Assembly (NCBI GenBank): GCA_020426625.1
Contig: JAGQPR010000015.1
Location: forward strand, 1-38,552
Length of the DNA: 38,552 nucleotides
Reading direction: 5' to 3'
From: Planctomycetales bacterium
GTDB taxonomy: Bacteria > Planctomycetota > Planctomycetia > Pirellulales > Pirellulaceae
Under the pieces are notes generated by a model. It saw only the letters and a list, made by a program, of their open reading frames with translations, had not been told where the DNA came from and did not search any database. Position 1 is the stretch's first letter; each line of letters begins with the position of its first letter. Shown here one piece after another: positions 15,796 through 25,029 of this stretch. Made by a program: the position numbers and the translations under genes.

Positions 15796-17766
15796 TCAGC
15801 GGATTGCGGGCTTGCTCGAACGTTGCGTTGCCAGAGAGACGATCACTAGCGTAAGAAATGACACTGGGATGGTCACAATCCCAGGCTGGCTAAACGGAAC
15901 AATTGTTTGCAGCCAGGTGGGGCGAGCAAGTCCGTACACTTGAGAAAATGTGTCTGAGCTGAGCAGGATCCAGCCTAGCGAGCTGACCATCCCTACGATT
16001 ACGGCCGCGATGATGCCCTCTTTGGTAGTGCGCTGCCAAAAGAGTAGCATCACCAATGCTGGCAGATTGGCGGATGCCGCCACGCTAAATGCCCAACCAA
16101 CGAGATAACTGACATTCATTTTTTCGAACAGAATGCCGAGCGCGATGGCAATGATGCCGACGACCACTGAAGCGATCTTGGCGATGCGGACTTGCTCGTG
16201 GTCATTCATTTCAAGGCCGATGAAGTTCTTCAGTATGTCATGGCTCACTGCGCCTGCGGAAGCCAAGATTAGTCCGCTGACAGTTCCCAGTACTGTCGTA
16301 AAGGCGATTGCCGAAATCGTCGCAAAGAGCAATTCGCTGATACTGCGAGCGAGCAGTGGTGCTGCCATATTGCTGTTGGTAACGTCCATGGCGCCGCTCG
16401 TCATCGCTCCCAGTCCCAAGTAAAGCGTCAGGATGTAGAAAAATCCAATGGTGGCGATTCCCACAATCGTACTCTTACGAGCTGCCGATGCATCCTTGAC
16501 GGTGTAGTAGCGAATCAAAATGTGAGGCAGTGAAGCCGTGCCACAAAAAAGCGCAATCATCAGTGAAAGAAAATCCAACTTCGGCCAGAAGGCTTCTTTC
16601 CGGATACCGGCGAATTTGGGGTGTTCTCCTGGTCTCAGTACGTGCGATCCCGGTGTTGGCTTGGGGAAATAGACGGTGCTCGAACTTCCGTCGGATGACT
16701 TAATTGCTTCCGAACCCCATAGGACAACTTCGCTTTCGCCGAGAGTATTCAGAAAAGCGATTGGACCAAGCGAGCCCGTTTCGCTCTGGCCTTCAGGCAG
16801 CTTGCTGATGAATCCTACTGGATGAAGTGTTGCCACTGAGGTCTCGCCATCTTTGACGGTTGTCTCCTCAACACCATTGATCCAGCGCTTTCCATCCGAA
16901 GCAACCCGTATCTCCTGGCACTCGGATAACAGCAAATCATCGCCGTCCGCAGTCTGCCTGAAAAGCAACGGTTGATGGCCGCCGTCAGGATTGCCAAGCT
17001 TCTCGACACGTACATATGGCCGTTCTGTCCAGGCGCTGTCGGCAGGTAGGATCTCAAAGCCTATTTTCTGCAACTGCTCTTCTAATGGTGTCGAAGCACT
17101 CAGATGCAATTGGGTGAATTTGTACTCATCGGTTCCTCCATCTGCGGTTTCAAGACCGCGTTGTAGGATGGCGATTGTCAAAATAAAACTGAAGACCACA
17201 AGCAACGAGCCCTTGATGAACTGAACCCACGTGGTCGATACCATTCCCGCGGTTACGACGATCAAGATCACGACGGTACCGACCAACACCACGCCAACCC
17301 AGTGATCAAATCCGAGCAACGGCTGTACCAACACACCTGCGCCGACCATCTGTGGAATTAGATAGAAGATGCTCACCGCTAACGTACTCAAGCCTGCGGC
17401 TAATTGGATACCTCGCGACTGGAATCTAGAATTCAAGGCGTCTGCGAAAGTGAATTTGCCCAGTCGCTTCATCGGTTCGGCAATTACAAATAGCGCGACG
17501 ATCCATCCTGCCAAATAGCCGATGGAATAAAGGAAGCCGTCGTAGCCGTAAAAAGCAATCATTCCGCAAATACCAAGGAATGAGGCGGCTGACAGGTAAT
17601 CACCGGCAAAGGCAACGCCGTTGACGAACCAGGGGATTTGGCCGTGAGCGGCAAAGTAACCGGATGAAGACTTGGCTTTTCGACCCAAATAGAAGCTTAG
17701 GCCAAGCGTTAGCCCGACGAAGGCGAAAAAAATCGTGACTGCCAATAGGGAAGTTTCGCCACTCAT
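15796..17766 (-). CDS. actP: Sodium:solute symporter, ActP-like, with a large extra loop
   Basis: A 656-residue inner-membrane protein of the solute:sodium symporter family, close to the cation/acetate symporter ActP: GRKAKSSSGYFAAHGQIPWFVNGVAFAGDYLSAASFLG-like start (about 29-64), the GTVSGLILASAGAVSHD segment (494-510) and VGWAFSVAASANLPAL (556-571). ActP proteins have about 550 residues; here about 190 hydrophilic residues (205-395) are inserted between the sixth and seventh membrane helices, likely outside the cytoplasm. The start is the ATG at 17766, overlapping the stop of the DUF485 gene (ATGA) with GAGGA before it; the frame runs further upstream but only through the DUF485 gene in another frame. 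Acetate or another small carboxylate is the expected substrate, coupled to Na+ or H+. Confidence 0.88.
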   Translation of the reverse strand: MSGETSLLAVTIFFAFVGLTLGLSFYLGRKAKSSSGYFAAHGQIPWFVNGVAFAGDYLSAASFLGICGMIAFYGYDGFLYSIGYLAGWIVALFVIAEPMKRLGKFTFADALNSRFQSRGIQLAAGLSTLAVSIFYLIPQMVGAGVLVQPLLGFDHWVGVVLVGTVVILIVVTAGMVSTTWVQFIKGSLLVVFSFILTIAILQRGLETADGGTDEYKFTQLHLSASTPLEEQLQKIGFEILPADSAWTERPYVRVEKLGNPDGGHQPLLFRQTADGDDLLLSECQEIRVASDGKRWINGVEETTVKDGETSVATLHPVGFISKLPEGQSETGSLGPIAFLNTLGESEVVLWGSEAIKSSDGSSSTVYFPKPTPGSHVLRPGEHPKFAGIRKEAFWPKLDFLSLMIALFCGTASLPHILIRYYTVKDASAARKSTIVGIATIGFFYILTLYLGLGAMTSGAMDVTNSNMAAPLLARSISELLFATISAIAFTTVLGTVSGLILASAGAVSHDILKNFIGLEMNDHEQVRIAKIASVVVGIIAIALGILFEKMNVSYLVGWAFSVAASANLPALVMLLFWQRTTKEGIIAAVIVGMVSSLGWILLSSDTFSQVYGLARPTWLQTIVPFSQPGIVTIPVSFLTLVIVSLATQRSSKPAIR

Positions 17767-18023
17767 GATCTGTCCTCGCGGGTGCGTGTTTGCGTCGGTT
17801 CCGCGGCATTCTCGTCGGTAGAACACATAAGACCGTAGACAACTGCCATCACGAAAGCCAAGCCAATCAGGGAGAATCCCCACAATACGGCCAAATTCAG
17901 GCCTGCCATGGGTTTCCATTCGACCCACGAGGCTGCAAACGCATTTACCAGGACGTAGGCGAGGTAATAAGCTGCGTAGATCAAGAACAACTTGATACCA
18001 AGACGCGCGTTGTCAGTTTTCAT
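17763..18023 (-). CDS. Small DUF485-type membrane protein, partner of the symporter
   Basis: An 86-residue inner-membrane protein with two helices (roughly LGIKLFLIYAAYYLAYVLVNAF and LAVLWGFSLIGLAFVMAVVYGL) and a polar tail. This layout and its position directly before an actP-like gene match YjcH/DUF485, which precedes actP in Escherichia coli and many others. It is translationally coupled to the symporter by an ATGA overlap. The start MKTDNARL… at 18023 is chosen because the two-helix family begins there; the frame is open upstream to 18302 but that part has no membrane or family features. Its task is not known; it may support symporter assembly. Confidence 0.85.
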   Translation of the reverse strand: MKTDNARLGIKLFLIYAAYYLAYVLVNAFAASWVEWKPMAGLNLAVLWGFSLIGLAFVMAVVYGLMCSTDENAAEPTQTRTREDRS

Positions 18024-18427
18024 TGAATTCACGTGGCGGCCATGAGGCTGGGAGAAAAGTACTGGCGGACCTGAGCAGCGCGAGTAGCTGAGAGTTTTCC
18101 GCGCAATCTCAAGTGCCGCATCTCTTGCATAGAGCAAGTTGGGATTTTCAACGCGGGATAGGCATCCTAGCGGTCTGAGCGGCACCAAGCAAGTCGTCGT
18201 GACCGGCTCCAAGTTCAGGGACAATTGGCGGGAACGAGCAGCTTGGAAACTGAGTGGGTGCGTTTTGCGGATCGGCAGGCGGCCGGTGCGTCTGAAGATC
18301 AAAGACTTCCGGGGCCGACTTTATTACTTTATCGAAGTCCACACAAACCAGCTAACAAAGTACAATTTACTCAGCGGGCCAACCTTCAAGCCATATGGGT
18401 TTCTAGACCATTCACAGGTGCTGATTG
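18024..18427. other. Divergent intergenic region
   Basis: Lies between the leftward DUF485-symporter pair and the rightward dehydrogenase/cytochrome gene, so it should hold both promoters and perhaps shared control. I cannot identify a convincing promoter pair, operator palindrome or RNA gene in it. Confidence 0.45.
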
Positions 18428-21382
18428 ATGAGTACAGGTTTTCGTTGCAAGTTGCACGTGGTGGTAACCGCCTGTCTGGTGCTTGCTGGCGTTTCGCCTC
18501 TCCAGGGTGCAGATCGTGTGCCTTGGGTTTCCTCAAAACTAGTAGGCGCACCTGATCCGCCTCTGCCCTATGTGCTGCAGCGAGCCTTTCCCGTTGAATT
18601 CAATGGTCCTATCTCACTAAATCGCTTGCCAAATTCGCCGTGGTTTCTGGTCTGCGAGCAGCATGGCAAGATCTATGGCTTCAATTCAAAAGCGGCTGAT
18701 ATGCATTCTCAGCTGTTGGTTGACTTTCGACAGACGCAACCTCCCAAATCCGGAATACGCGCTGAGAGTGGTAGAAGCGTCGATTTGTTCAGTCTGACGT
18801 TCCACCCCGACTTTGCCGAGAATCGCTGGATCTATGTGTGCTACGTTTGCAATGGTGGTGGTGAGCCAGCGACCACGCATATCAGTCGCTTTCGGCTGGC
18901 GACTTCTCAACACGATCGCCCAGAGATCGATGTCGCTAGTGAAGTCGAGATCTTGACTTGCGAAGGTGGCGGACACAATGGTTGCACACTCGCATTTGGA
19001 GGTGACGGATGCCTGTATATCTCGATCGGTGACCTGGAAAGCCCAACTCCGCCCGATCCACGCGAAACAGGCCAAGACATTTCCGACTTATACTCATCTA
19101 TTTTGCGTATTGACGTTGACCATCCTGCAGCTGGCGCAAATTACAGCGTGCCCAACGACAATCCATTCGTCTCGATGCCCAATGCCAGGCCAGAGGTTTA
19201 CGCGTATGGGTTTCGCAATCCTTTCCGGATGAGCTTTGATCACGAAACGGGCGATCTGTGGGTAGGGGATGTTGGCTGGGAAGCTTGGGAAATGGTCTAC
19301 CGAGTGCGCAGCGGTGGGAACTATGGTTGGGCTATCAAGGAGGGACCAGGTGATGTCAAGCCACAGAAGCAGGGGCCCACTCCAATTTCGCCTGCGGACA
19401 TTGCCTTGGGCCACGCAGAGGCGGCCTCTGTTACTGGAGGTATGGTCTATCGCGGTACTCAGTTGCCAGACTTGAAGGGACAATACGTGTTCGGCGATTG
19501 GATTACTCGCAAGTTTTGGGCAGCGACATTTGATGCGAAACAAGTCATCAGCTACCGCGAAATCGCGGTTGGGGCAGTCAAACCCATTTGCTTCGAGACG
19601 GACTTGGACGGCGAACTGCTGGTCATGGACTACAATCAAGCCAATCAGCCTTCCGGGATATTTCGCTTTGTATTGAATCCAGCCCTGACTGGCGACCAAC
19701 ACACTAGCTTTCCTAGGAAGTTGAGTGAAACGGGGTTATTCGTGGATACTGAAATTCGCAGTCTTGCTCCTGGAGTGGTGGCCTATCAACTTAATGCACC
19801 AATGTGGCGAGACGGTACCGTTACAGAGAACCTGGTAGCTATCCCCGGCGATGGACAAGCCAATTTTTTTCAGCAACCACAGAAGACCTTTGACTGGTTC
19901 AAGACGCGCGTCGAGTTGCCAAAGGGAACTGTGTTTGCCAAGACTTTTGTCAATCGAGCATCGCCGATCGAGACGCAAATTGCCCTTAAGGACGAGCAAG
20001 GTGAGTGGCAGTACTACACGTATCGTTGGGATGACACCGGTGCAGATGCTCAGTTGGTCGACGCAGCGGGTTCGCAGCGTGAGATTGAGTTGGTTGACCA
20101 CTTAGGACGAGCTGAAAAGACACTGTGGCAGTTCGGTTCTCGCACTTCTTGCCGCGTTTGCCACACTCCTTGGACAGGCGAAACCATTGGCTTCATCGAA
20201 TCGCAGTTGAGGAACCCGTCCCTCGCAACCGACAGTTGGCGCACACTCATGGATCTCGGAGTCGCAAAGTCTGCTGGCGAAGCCGCGCCGCTCGCAGACG
20301 ACGTCTACCTGGGGCTGGCAGATCCCCACCAAGCCGATCAATCCTTGGACCGTCGGGCGCGGTCGTATTTGCACGCCAACTGTGCGCACTGTCATCTGTT
20401 TGGCGGTAATGCTTCAACCGGATTCGACATCAGCTTTGAAAAACTGCTGGATGATACTAAGGCGATTGATGCCACAGCCATGCGCGGCGACCTCGGATTG
20501 AAGAATGCCCGCATTATCGCGCCCGGTCAGCCAGCGGAGTCAGTCCTAATGTACCGCATGGCCAAATCGGGTTCTGGCAGAATGCCACATGTCGGTTCAA
20601 CGTTATCTGACTTGGCCGGAATTCGCCTAGTGCGGCAATGGATTGCACAGATGCCCAGATCGGAGCAGCACCGTCGGTGGTTGGACACACTTTGTGCACC
20701 TCGCACAGCTCCCGGCGACGATGAATCGCGACGGCGAAACGCGTACATGCAATTGTTAGATTCCGCCGAGGGAGCGCTCGAATTGTCCGGAGCTCTGGCT
20801 GAGGGGCGTGTACCCAATGAGTTAGTGCATGACATTGTTGATGCTGCGCTGCAACGTTCTCCAACGATCAGCGAATTGATCGAACCCTATGCCGCTGAAG
20901 ACCAACGCGTACAAAGATTGGGTATCGGTTTTGCGCCAGAAGCCGTTCTACAGCTTACTGGTGATTTCAAACGCGGACAGTCGCTGTTCGTCGCAGGTGT
21001 TGGCAGTTGTTCCGGGTGCCATAAAATTGACGGAGTCGGCAAGAATATTGGCCCTGACTTGTCGCAGATTTCTAAAAAGCTGAACACGCGCGAGAAGATC
21101 CTTGACAGCGTTATGCGTCCGTCAGCGCAGATTGATGAAGCCTACCAGGCGACCGCGCTGCTGACCGAAGATGGAAGGGTGCTAACCGGGCGAATAATAG
21201 CGCGTGCTTCCGGCGTGTTGCAATTGCAGGCAGCTGATGGAACGCTTACGTCGCTTGATGAAGAAGAGATTATCGAAGAGAAAAAGGCGATGAATTCATT
21301 AATGCCGGAGCAGCTGCTGGCTAACTTGACCGCCCAGCAAGCGGCCGATTTGCTGGAATTTCTGGACACGTTAGGACGTTAA
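18428..21382 (+). CDS. PQQ-type sugar dehydrogenase domain fused to a tri-heme cytochrome c region
   Basis: A 984-residue exported protein with a leader (about 8-28). Residues 45-420 form a soluble glucose/sorbosone dehydrogenase-like beta-propeller (FHPDFAENRWIYVCYV, HNGCTLAFGGDGCLYISIGD, YAYGFRNPFRMSFD, GDVGWEAWEMV, GNYGWAIKEG). The middle part (about 430-760) looks like the SO2930-type diheme cytochrome family (FPRKLSETGLFVD…, then LNAPMWRDGTVTENLVAIPGDG) with heme sites CRVCH (about 575) and CAHCH (about 652). The C-terminal part has a third site CSGCH (about 861) followed by the planctomycete heme domain layout (VGKNIGPDLSQI, LTEDGRVLTGRI). It would oxidise a sugar or polyol in the periplasm and pass electrons through its own hemes. 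ATG at 18428 follows an AGGTG. Confidence 0.88.
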   Translation: MSTGFRCKLHVVVTACLVLAGVSPLQGADRVPWVSSKLVGAPDPPLPYVLQRAFPVEFNGPISLNRLPNSPWFLVCEQHGKIYGFNSKAADMHSQLLVDFRQTQPPKSGIRAESGRSVDLFSLTFHPDFAENRWIYVCYVCNGGGEPATTHISRFRLATSQHDRPEIDVASEVEILTCEGGGHNGCTLAFGGDGCLYISIGDLESPTPPDPRETGQDISDLYSSILRIDVDHPAAGANYSVPNDNPFVSMPNARPEVYAYGFRNPFRMSFDHETGDLWVGDVGWEAWEMVYRVRSGGNYGWAIKEGPGDVKPQKQGPTPISPADIALGHAEAASVTGGMVYRGTQLPDLKGQYVFGDWITRKFWAATFDAKQVISYREIAVGAVKPICFETDLDGELLVMDYNQANQPSGIFRFVLNPALTGDQHTSFPRKLSETGLFVDTEIRSLAPGVVAYQLNAPMWRDGTVTENLVAIPGDGQANFFQQPQKTFDWFKTRVELPKGTVFAKTFVNRASPIETQIALKDEQGEWQYYTYRWDDTGADAQLVDAAGSQREIELVDHLGRAEKTLWQFGSRTSCRVCHTPWTGETIGFIESQLRNPSLATDSWRTLMDLGVAKSAGEAAPLADDVYLGLADPHQADQSLDRRARSYLHANCAHCHLFGGNASTGFDISFEKLLDDTKAIDATAMRGDLGLKNARIIAPGQPAESVLMYRMAKSGSGRMPHVGSTLSDLAGIRLVRQWIAQMPRSEQHRRWLDTLCAPRTAPGDDESRRRNAYMQLLDSAEGALELSGALAEGRVPNELVHDIVDAALQRSPTISELIEPYAAEDQRVQRLGIGFAPEAVLQLTGDFKRGQSLFVAGVGSCSGCHKIDGVGKNIGPDLSQISKKLNTREKILDSVMRPSAQIDEAYQATALLTEDGRVLTGRIIARASGVLQLQAADGTLTSLDEEEIIEEKKAMNSLMPEQLLANLTAQQAADLLEFLDTLGR

Positions 21383-21642
21383 TTCTAACCGCAGCCCGAT
21401 GGTCGCCTGCCGATGGATGCATGCGTTTCTATGTCGGCCGCTGTAGAAGCGTTTATTCGTTGCGGATCATCCAGCTGCATCTGTTTGTTTAAGGTAAGCC
21501 CCGGACCTGACTGGTTGTTTAACGGCAAGCCGCAGGCGACTGTGACCTGGTGCCTGCATAAGGAAGCCTTGACTCCAATAGCTTGGCTCTATCGGCGCAG
21601 TCGCCTGCGGCTGCCGTCAAATGGCAATAAGATTTGCGCCGT
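21383..21642. other. Short convergent intergenic region
   Basis: 260 bases between two converging genes. Most of it is taken by the inverted-repeat hairpin element listed separately. No gene is supported. Confidence 0.5.
21518..21621. repeat. Hairpin element with about 27-bp inverted arms
   Basis: The arm at 21522-21542 (starts ACGGCAAGCCGCAGG) is matched by the reverse complement of 21598-21617 with a single extra base, and pairing continues outward through TTT(A/G)ACGGC with one difference. The loop of about 55 bases contains a smaller AAGG/CCTT hairpin. It lies between convergent genes, so it may act as a bidirectional terminator or be a dispersed repetitive extragenic element. Confidence 0.65.
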
Positions 21643-22989
21643 TCATGCGAGAATTTCTGTGATAGGCGTTCCTTCGGTAATCTTGACGGGGCGTCGATCT
21701 TCGGAAAGATTCTCGGTGTCGGGCGCTACGCCGACTGCGCGGCAGATGGTTGCCAAGAAGTCTGGCGCCGACACTGGTCGATCGGTTACTTCCTGCCCGC
21801 CGACACTGGTAGCGCCCACAATGGATCCCCCTTGAATTCCCGCTCCGCCTAGCACGCATGTCCAAGCATTGGGGAAATGATCTCGGCCAGTATTTTCGTT
21901 AATCTTGGGCGTTCTACCAAATTCACCCATCCAAACAATGGTTGTTTTTTCGAGTAGTCCAGAGTCGCGCAAGTCGATCATCAGCTGACTCCAGGATCGA
22001 TCCAGGCGTTCGCTCAAAGATTTTACCGTCGCAAAATTGTCTGCGTGGCTATCCCACGATAGCCCCCCAGGACCATCGCTTAGCGAAACTTCGACCACTG
22101 GAACGTCTCGCTCGATTAGCCTACGAGCCATTAGGCACCCCTGCCCGAAAGCATCCAGACCGTACTTGCGTCTGGTGTCATCCGATTCTTGCTGAAGATC
22201 AAATGCATCCACCAGTGAACTTTCGGCCAGCTGCATGGCGCGGCGGTATACCGTGTCGTGCGTCGCCGCCGGTCCCGGACGCCGGGGAGCACCATAGCTG
22301 TCCTGCAGGATTTCCCAAAAACGCTTGCGCTGCTCCAACTGTTCACGTTGGAGATCAGGTGGTGGCAGCAGGTTGTCGACTCGCAATTCGACAGGTGAGC
22401 TTTGATCGGTTGGTTGCGTTTGATTGGGCTGCGTGGGGTCAAATGTCGCAGTTCCAGCCACGGTCAGCGGCTCGCGCGCAGTCCCTAAGAATCCGGCTCC
22501 AAAGGCCGCGGGACTGATGAACGAATTGGGAAGAATGCTAACATAGCCCGGAACGCTTGGGTTGTCGTGGGAAAGCTCCTTGGCAAGTGCAGCGGGCAGA
22601 GCAGGGTAGCGTAGCGGTACTCCAGGGCGTTGGCCAGTGCGAATCAAAAACGTACCACGGCTATGGTCGCCTTCTTTCGTTTGCATGCTGCGTACGATCG
22701 ACAGATGATCGGCCAGCTGAGCTAGTTTGGGCAGATGTTCGCTGAATTTCATCCCTGGGACGGTTGTTTGGATTTCCTTGAATGGGCCGCCGTTGTCGTG
22801 TCCAGGTTTGAGATCGAATGTATCCATCTGCGATGGTCCACCGGGCATCCAGAGTACGATCAGCCGCCGCTGGTGTCCTGAGGCCGACATTTTGGCGGCT
22901 AACTTGCTCGGCCAAGCAGCCCGAGCGCCTGCACATACTCCCAGCGACAATAGTGTTTTCAAACAGTTTCGTCTGCTGCCTCGGTACAT
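21643..22989 (-). CDS. DUF1501 (sulfatase-like fold) exported protein
   Basis: A 448-residue member of DUF1501, an alkaline phosphatase/sulfatase-superfamily group abundant in planctomycetes. The leader SRRNCLKTLLSLGVCAGA is a Tat-type signal (RRxxLK). Family landmarks are WMPGGPSQMDTFDLKPG (47-63), FSEHLPKLAQLADHLSIVRSM, GDHSRGTFL, SDGPGGLSWDSHADN, WMGEFGRTPKIN and RDHFPNAW, which carry the metal-site Asp/His residues. These genes usually lie next to a DUF1549/DUF1553 cytochrome gene; here the nearest cytochrome is the propeller fusion, which faces it tail to tail, so no operon is formed. Substrate unknown. Confidence 0.9.
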   Translation of the reverse strand: MYRGSRRNCLKTLLSLGVCAGARAAWPSKLAAKMSASGHQRRLIVLWMPGGPSQMDTFDLKPGHDNGGPFKEIQTTVPGMKFSEHLPKLAQLADHLSIVRSMQTKEGDHSRGTFLIRTGQRPGVPLRYPALPAALAKELSHDNPSVPGYVSILPNSFISPAAFGAGFLGTAREPLTVAGTATFDPTQPNQTQPTDQSSPVELRVDNLLPPPDLQREQLEQRKRFWEILQDSYGAPRRPGPAATHDTVYRRAMQLAESSLVDAFDLQQESDDTRRKYGLDAFGQGCLMARRLIERDVPVVEVSLSDGPGGLSWDSHADNFATVKSLSERLDRSWSQLMIDLRDSGLLEKTTIVWMGEFGRTPKINENTGRDHFPNAWTCVLGGAGIQGGSIVGATSVGGQEVTDRPVSAPDFLATICRAVGVAPDTENLSEDRRPVKITEGTPITEILA

Positions 22990-23637
22990 GGGACGCCCCG
23001 TTGCTTTGAGTGGAAAAGTCGTATCAGAATCGCAACTTCATCTTACACATTTCTAGCTCATTTTACGAATCCAAAGGATTTGGGAGCAAAAACAGCCAGC
23101 ATGCTAGTGTCAAGAATTGGAAATTCAGTTCTACATAATCCTTCCGCAAAATTTGCCGCTGTGCGGTAGTACGCGGTTTTTAAGGGAACCGAACGCCAGC
23201 GCGCTAGAGGCTGATGTGGTATGGGAATTACGATTTGTGACGTTAGTGGGCGCGATGGCTCTACCAAACTGGCAAGCCGATTCTGCAGCAGCGGGCGAGA
23301 GGAAGTTATACAGGTCGCGTCCAGTCCTGATGCTCTGATCAAGTAGGCCATTGCTGCGCGAGCCTCGTTCTATACCGGCAAAGAATAGTGATGGATTTTC
23401 TTTTGATAAAATCGCTGCGCTCAAGGAGGATGGCTTTCGGCGTCTAAGGATCCTCGCGAGAATACCACGCACGTTAGTGCGGTAGCGGAGCTTTGCTTGT
23501 ACTTTATTGGCAGGATGAGCCATGTGCAGGTTATGGTCCGCTAAGAATGCCGAAACTGGACGATTAAGTGGCTGTTTGTGATCAATGATGTTCGTTGGGA
23601 AACCGTGACGTTTGCCGTCGGAATAGGAGTAACCTTG
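22990..23637. other. Intergenic region with a dispersed repeat copy
   Basis: About 650 bases between the divergent DUF1501 and MFS transporter genes. The part at 23306-23391 is a copy of a repeat also present at 33490-33574 (listed separately). A 211-codon leftward frame (23131-23766) runs across this region into the transporter gene; it has no family features or ribosome site and I take it as spurious. CGCACGTTAGTGCG near 23468 can form a small hairpin. Confidence 0.5.
23306..23391 (+). repeat. Dispersed repeat, copy 1
   Basis: This stretch of about 86 bases matches the reverse complement of 33490-33574 at roughly four of five positions, with runs such as GATGCTCTG, GCGCGAGCCTC and ACCGG in common and one single-base gap. 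In the opposite frame both copies read a similar peptide (NEARA, then MA.L.RAS.LDATCI), but this copy has a stop before it, so coding is unlikely now. Confidence 0.6.
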
Positions 23638-25029
23638 ATGAATAATGCACCCGCACCTGGCCATCAAACTGAGACCGGGTTGGGCCGTCCCAACGCTCGC
23701 TCGTCGGATAAGAGTCGTCCAGGCTTGCTGGTGGATCGTGCATTTTGGGGAATGATATGTACTCAATTCCTAGGTGCATTCAATGACAATCTCTACAAGC
23801 AGTTAATGCTGCTGTTGGCGGTACCCGCAGTCCTAATCGCCGCTAGCGAAGCCGGAGAGGGCCAGGCGATGACCAGTGATATTCAAGGCTGGGCGACATT
23901 TGTTTTTTCTGCACCTTTCGTGATCTTCAGTGGTTTCGCCGGATATCTGTCCGACCGGTTCAGCAAGACACCGATCATCGTGCTGTGCAAGGTTGCGGAG
24001 GTTGTCATTATGGCGCTTGGTTTGGCGGCCTTCTATTTTTACGATGCGTTTGGTCTGGCCGGAACGTGGGTTGTCCTGTTTCTAATGGGAACGCAAAGCA
24101 CGTTCTTCGGCCCAGGTAAGTATGGGATTCTGCCAGAGTTATTTACCGTGCGGGATCTTCCAAGAGCGAATGGCTTGATTTTGATGTCAACGTTCTTGGC
24201 GATCATTTTTGGGATTGCCTTTGCAGGCTGGTTAAAGACGTTTCTCGCTGGCGACACGGGAACTACACAAGATCTTTGGCCCGGTTTGGTCATTTGCTTG
24301 CTAATCGCAGTGGTAGGTACAGGAACCGCGTTGATGGTCCGCCGCGTCCCGGCGGCGGAACCCAACGCGAGATTCTCACCGGATTGTTTGGCTCTTGGAA
24401 CCGCTATTTTTGAAACGCTGAAACGCGATCGCTTACTGACAAATGCATTGCTGGTATCCAGCGTTTTCTGGTTGGTTTCCGGACTGGCGGTGCCAACCGT
24501 GAACCGCCTGGGTAAACAATTTGCAGTGGACGATTTTCGAATCAGTATTCTCACTGCCTCCATCGGTTTCGGAATTATCTTGGGAGCCATGTTTGCCAGT
24601 TGGTTGTGTCGCCAAGGCTGGGGCGATCGGTCGGTATCCATCGGTCTGTGGGGTATGTTTGCTGCTTTAGTCGCGCTGGGCATCTGGCTGACGGGAGGGC
24701 AACATTTGCTTGGCTACAACGGTAGCATTGTCGCTCTGATTTCAATGGGCGTATTTGCTGCCATTTTTGCCATACCAATTCAAGTTTTTCTCCAATCGCG
24801 TCCCCCCGCGGAACTGAAGGGGCGGATGATTGCCACCATGAACCAAGCCAACTTTGTAGGCATCATGATTTCCGGGCCGCTTTACCAGCTATTTGAATTC
24901 ATTTCCAACCGCATGCAGTGGCCGATTTGCTCGGTCTTTTTGATGATGAGCTTGCTGGTACTGCCATTGGCGGTTTTTTATCGACTTCAGTCTACGGACA
25001 GCGAGCAATCGGCAAGTCGACTGGCATGA
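23638..25029 (+). CDS. MFS transporter, lysophospholipid transporter (LplT)-like
   Basis: A 463-residue inner-membrane transporter with about 12 helices. The opening FWGMICTQFLGAFNDNLYKQLMLLL is the hallmark of the LplT/Aas-type major facilitator group, which flips lysophospholipids for re-acylation in other bacteria. GYLSDRFSKTPIIVLCK is the MFS loop 2-3 motif, and LMGTQSTFFGPGKYGILPEL matches the same group. No acyltransferase domain is fused to it. The ATG at 23638 follows AGGAG at 23625-23629 and is preferred to an upstream start at 23578. It stands alone. Confidence 0.85.
   Translation: MNNAPAPGHQTETGLGRPNARSSDKSRPGLLVDRAFWGMICTQFLGAFNDNLYKQLMLLLAVPAVLIAASEAGEGQAMTSDIQGWATFVFSAPFVIFSGFAGYLSDRFSKTPIIVLCKVAEVVIMALGLAAFYFYDAFGLAGTWVVLFLMGTQSTFFGPGKYGILPELFTVRDLPRANGLILMSTFLAIIFGIAFAGWLKTFLAGDTGTTQDLWPGLVICLLIAVVGTGTALMVRRVPAAEPNARFSPDCLALGTAIFETLKRDRLLTNALLVSSVFWLVSGLAVPTVNRLGKQFAVDDFRISILTASIGFGIILGAMFASWLCRQGWGDRSVSIGLWGMFAALVALGIWLTGGQHLLGYNGSIVALISMGVFAAIFAIPIQVFLQSRPPAELKGRMIATMNQANFVGIMISGPLYQLFEFISNRMQWPICSVFLMMSLLVLPLAVFYRLQSTDSEQSASRLA

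Noticed and set aside
23131..23766. 211-codon leftward open frame across the intergenic region and the 5' end of the MFS gene
   Set aside because: No family features, no ribosome site, and it covers a repeat copy and the real transporter start; its composition looks like translated noncoding DNA.
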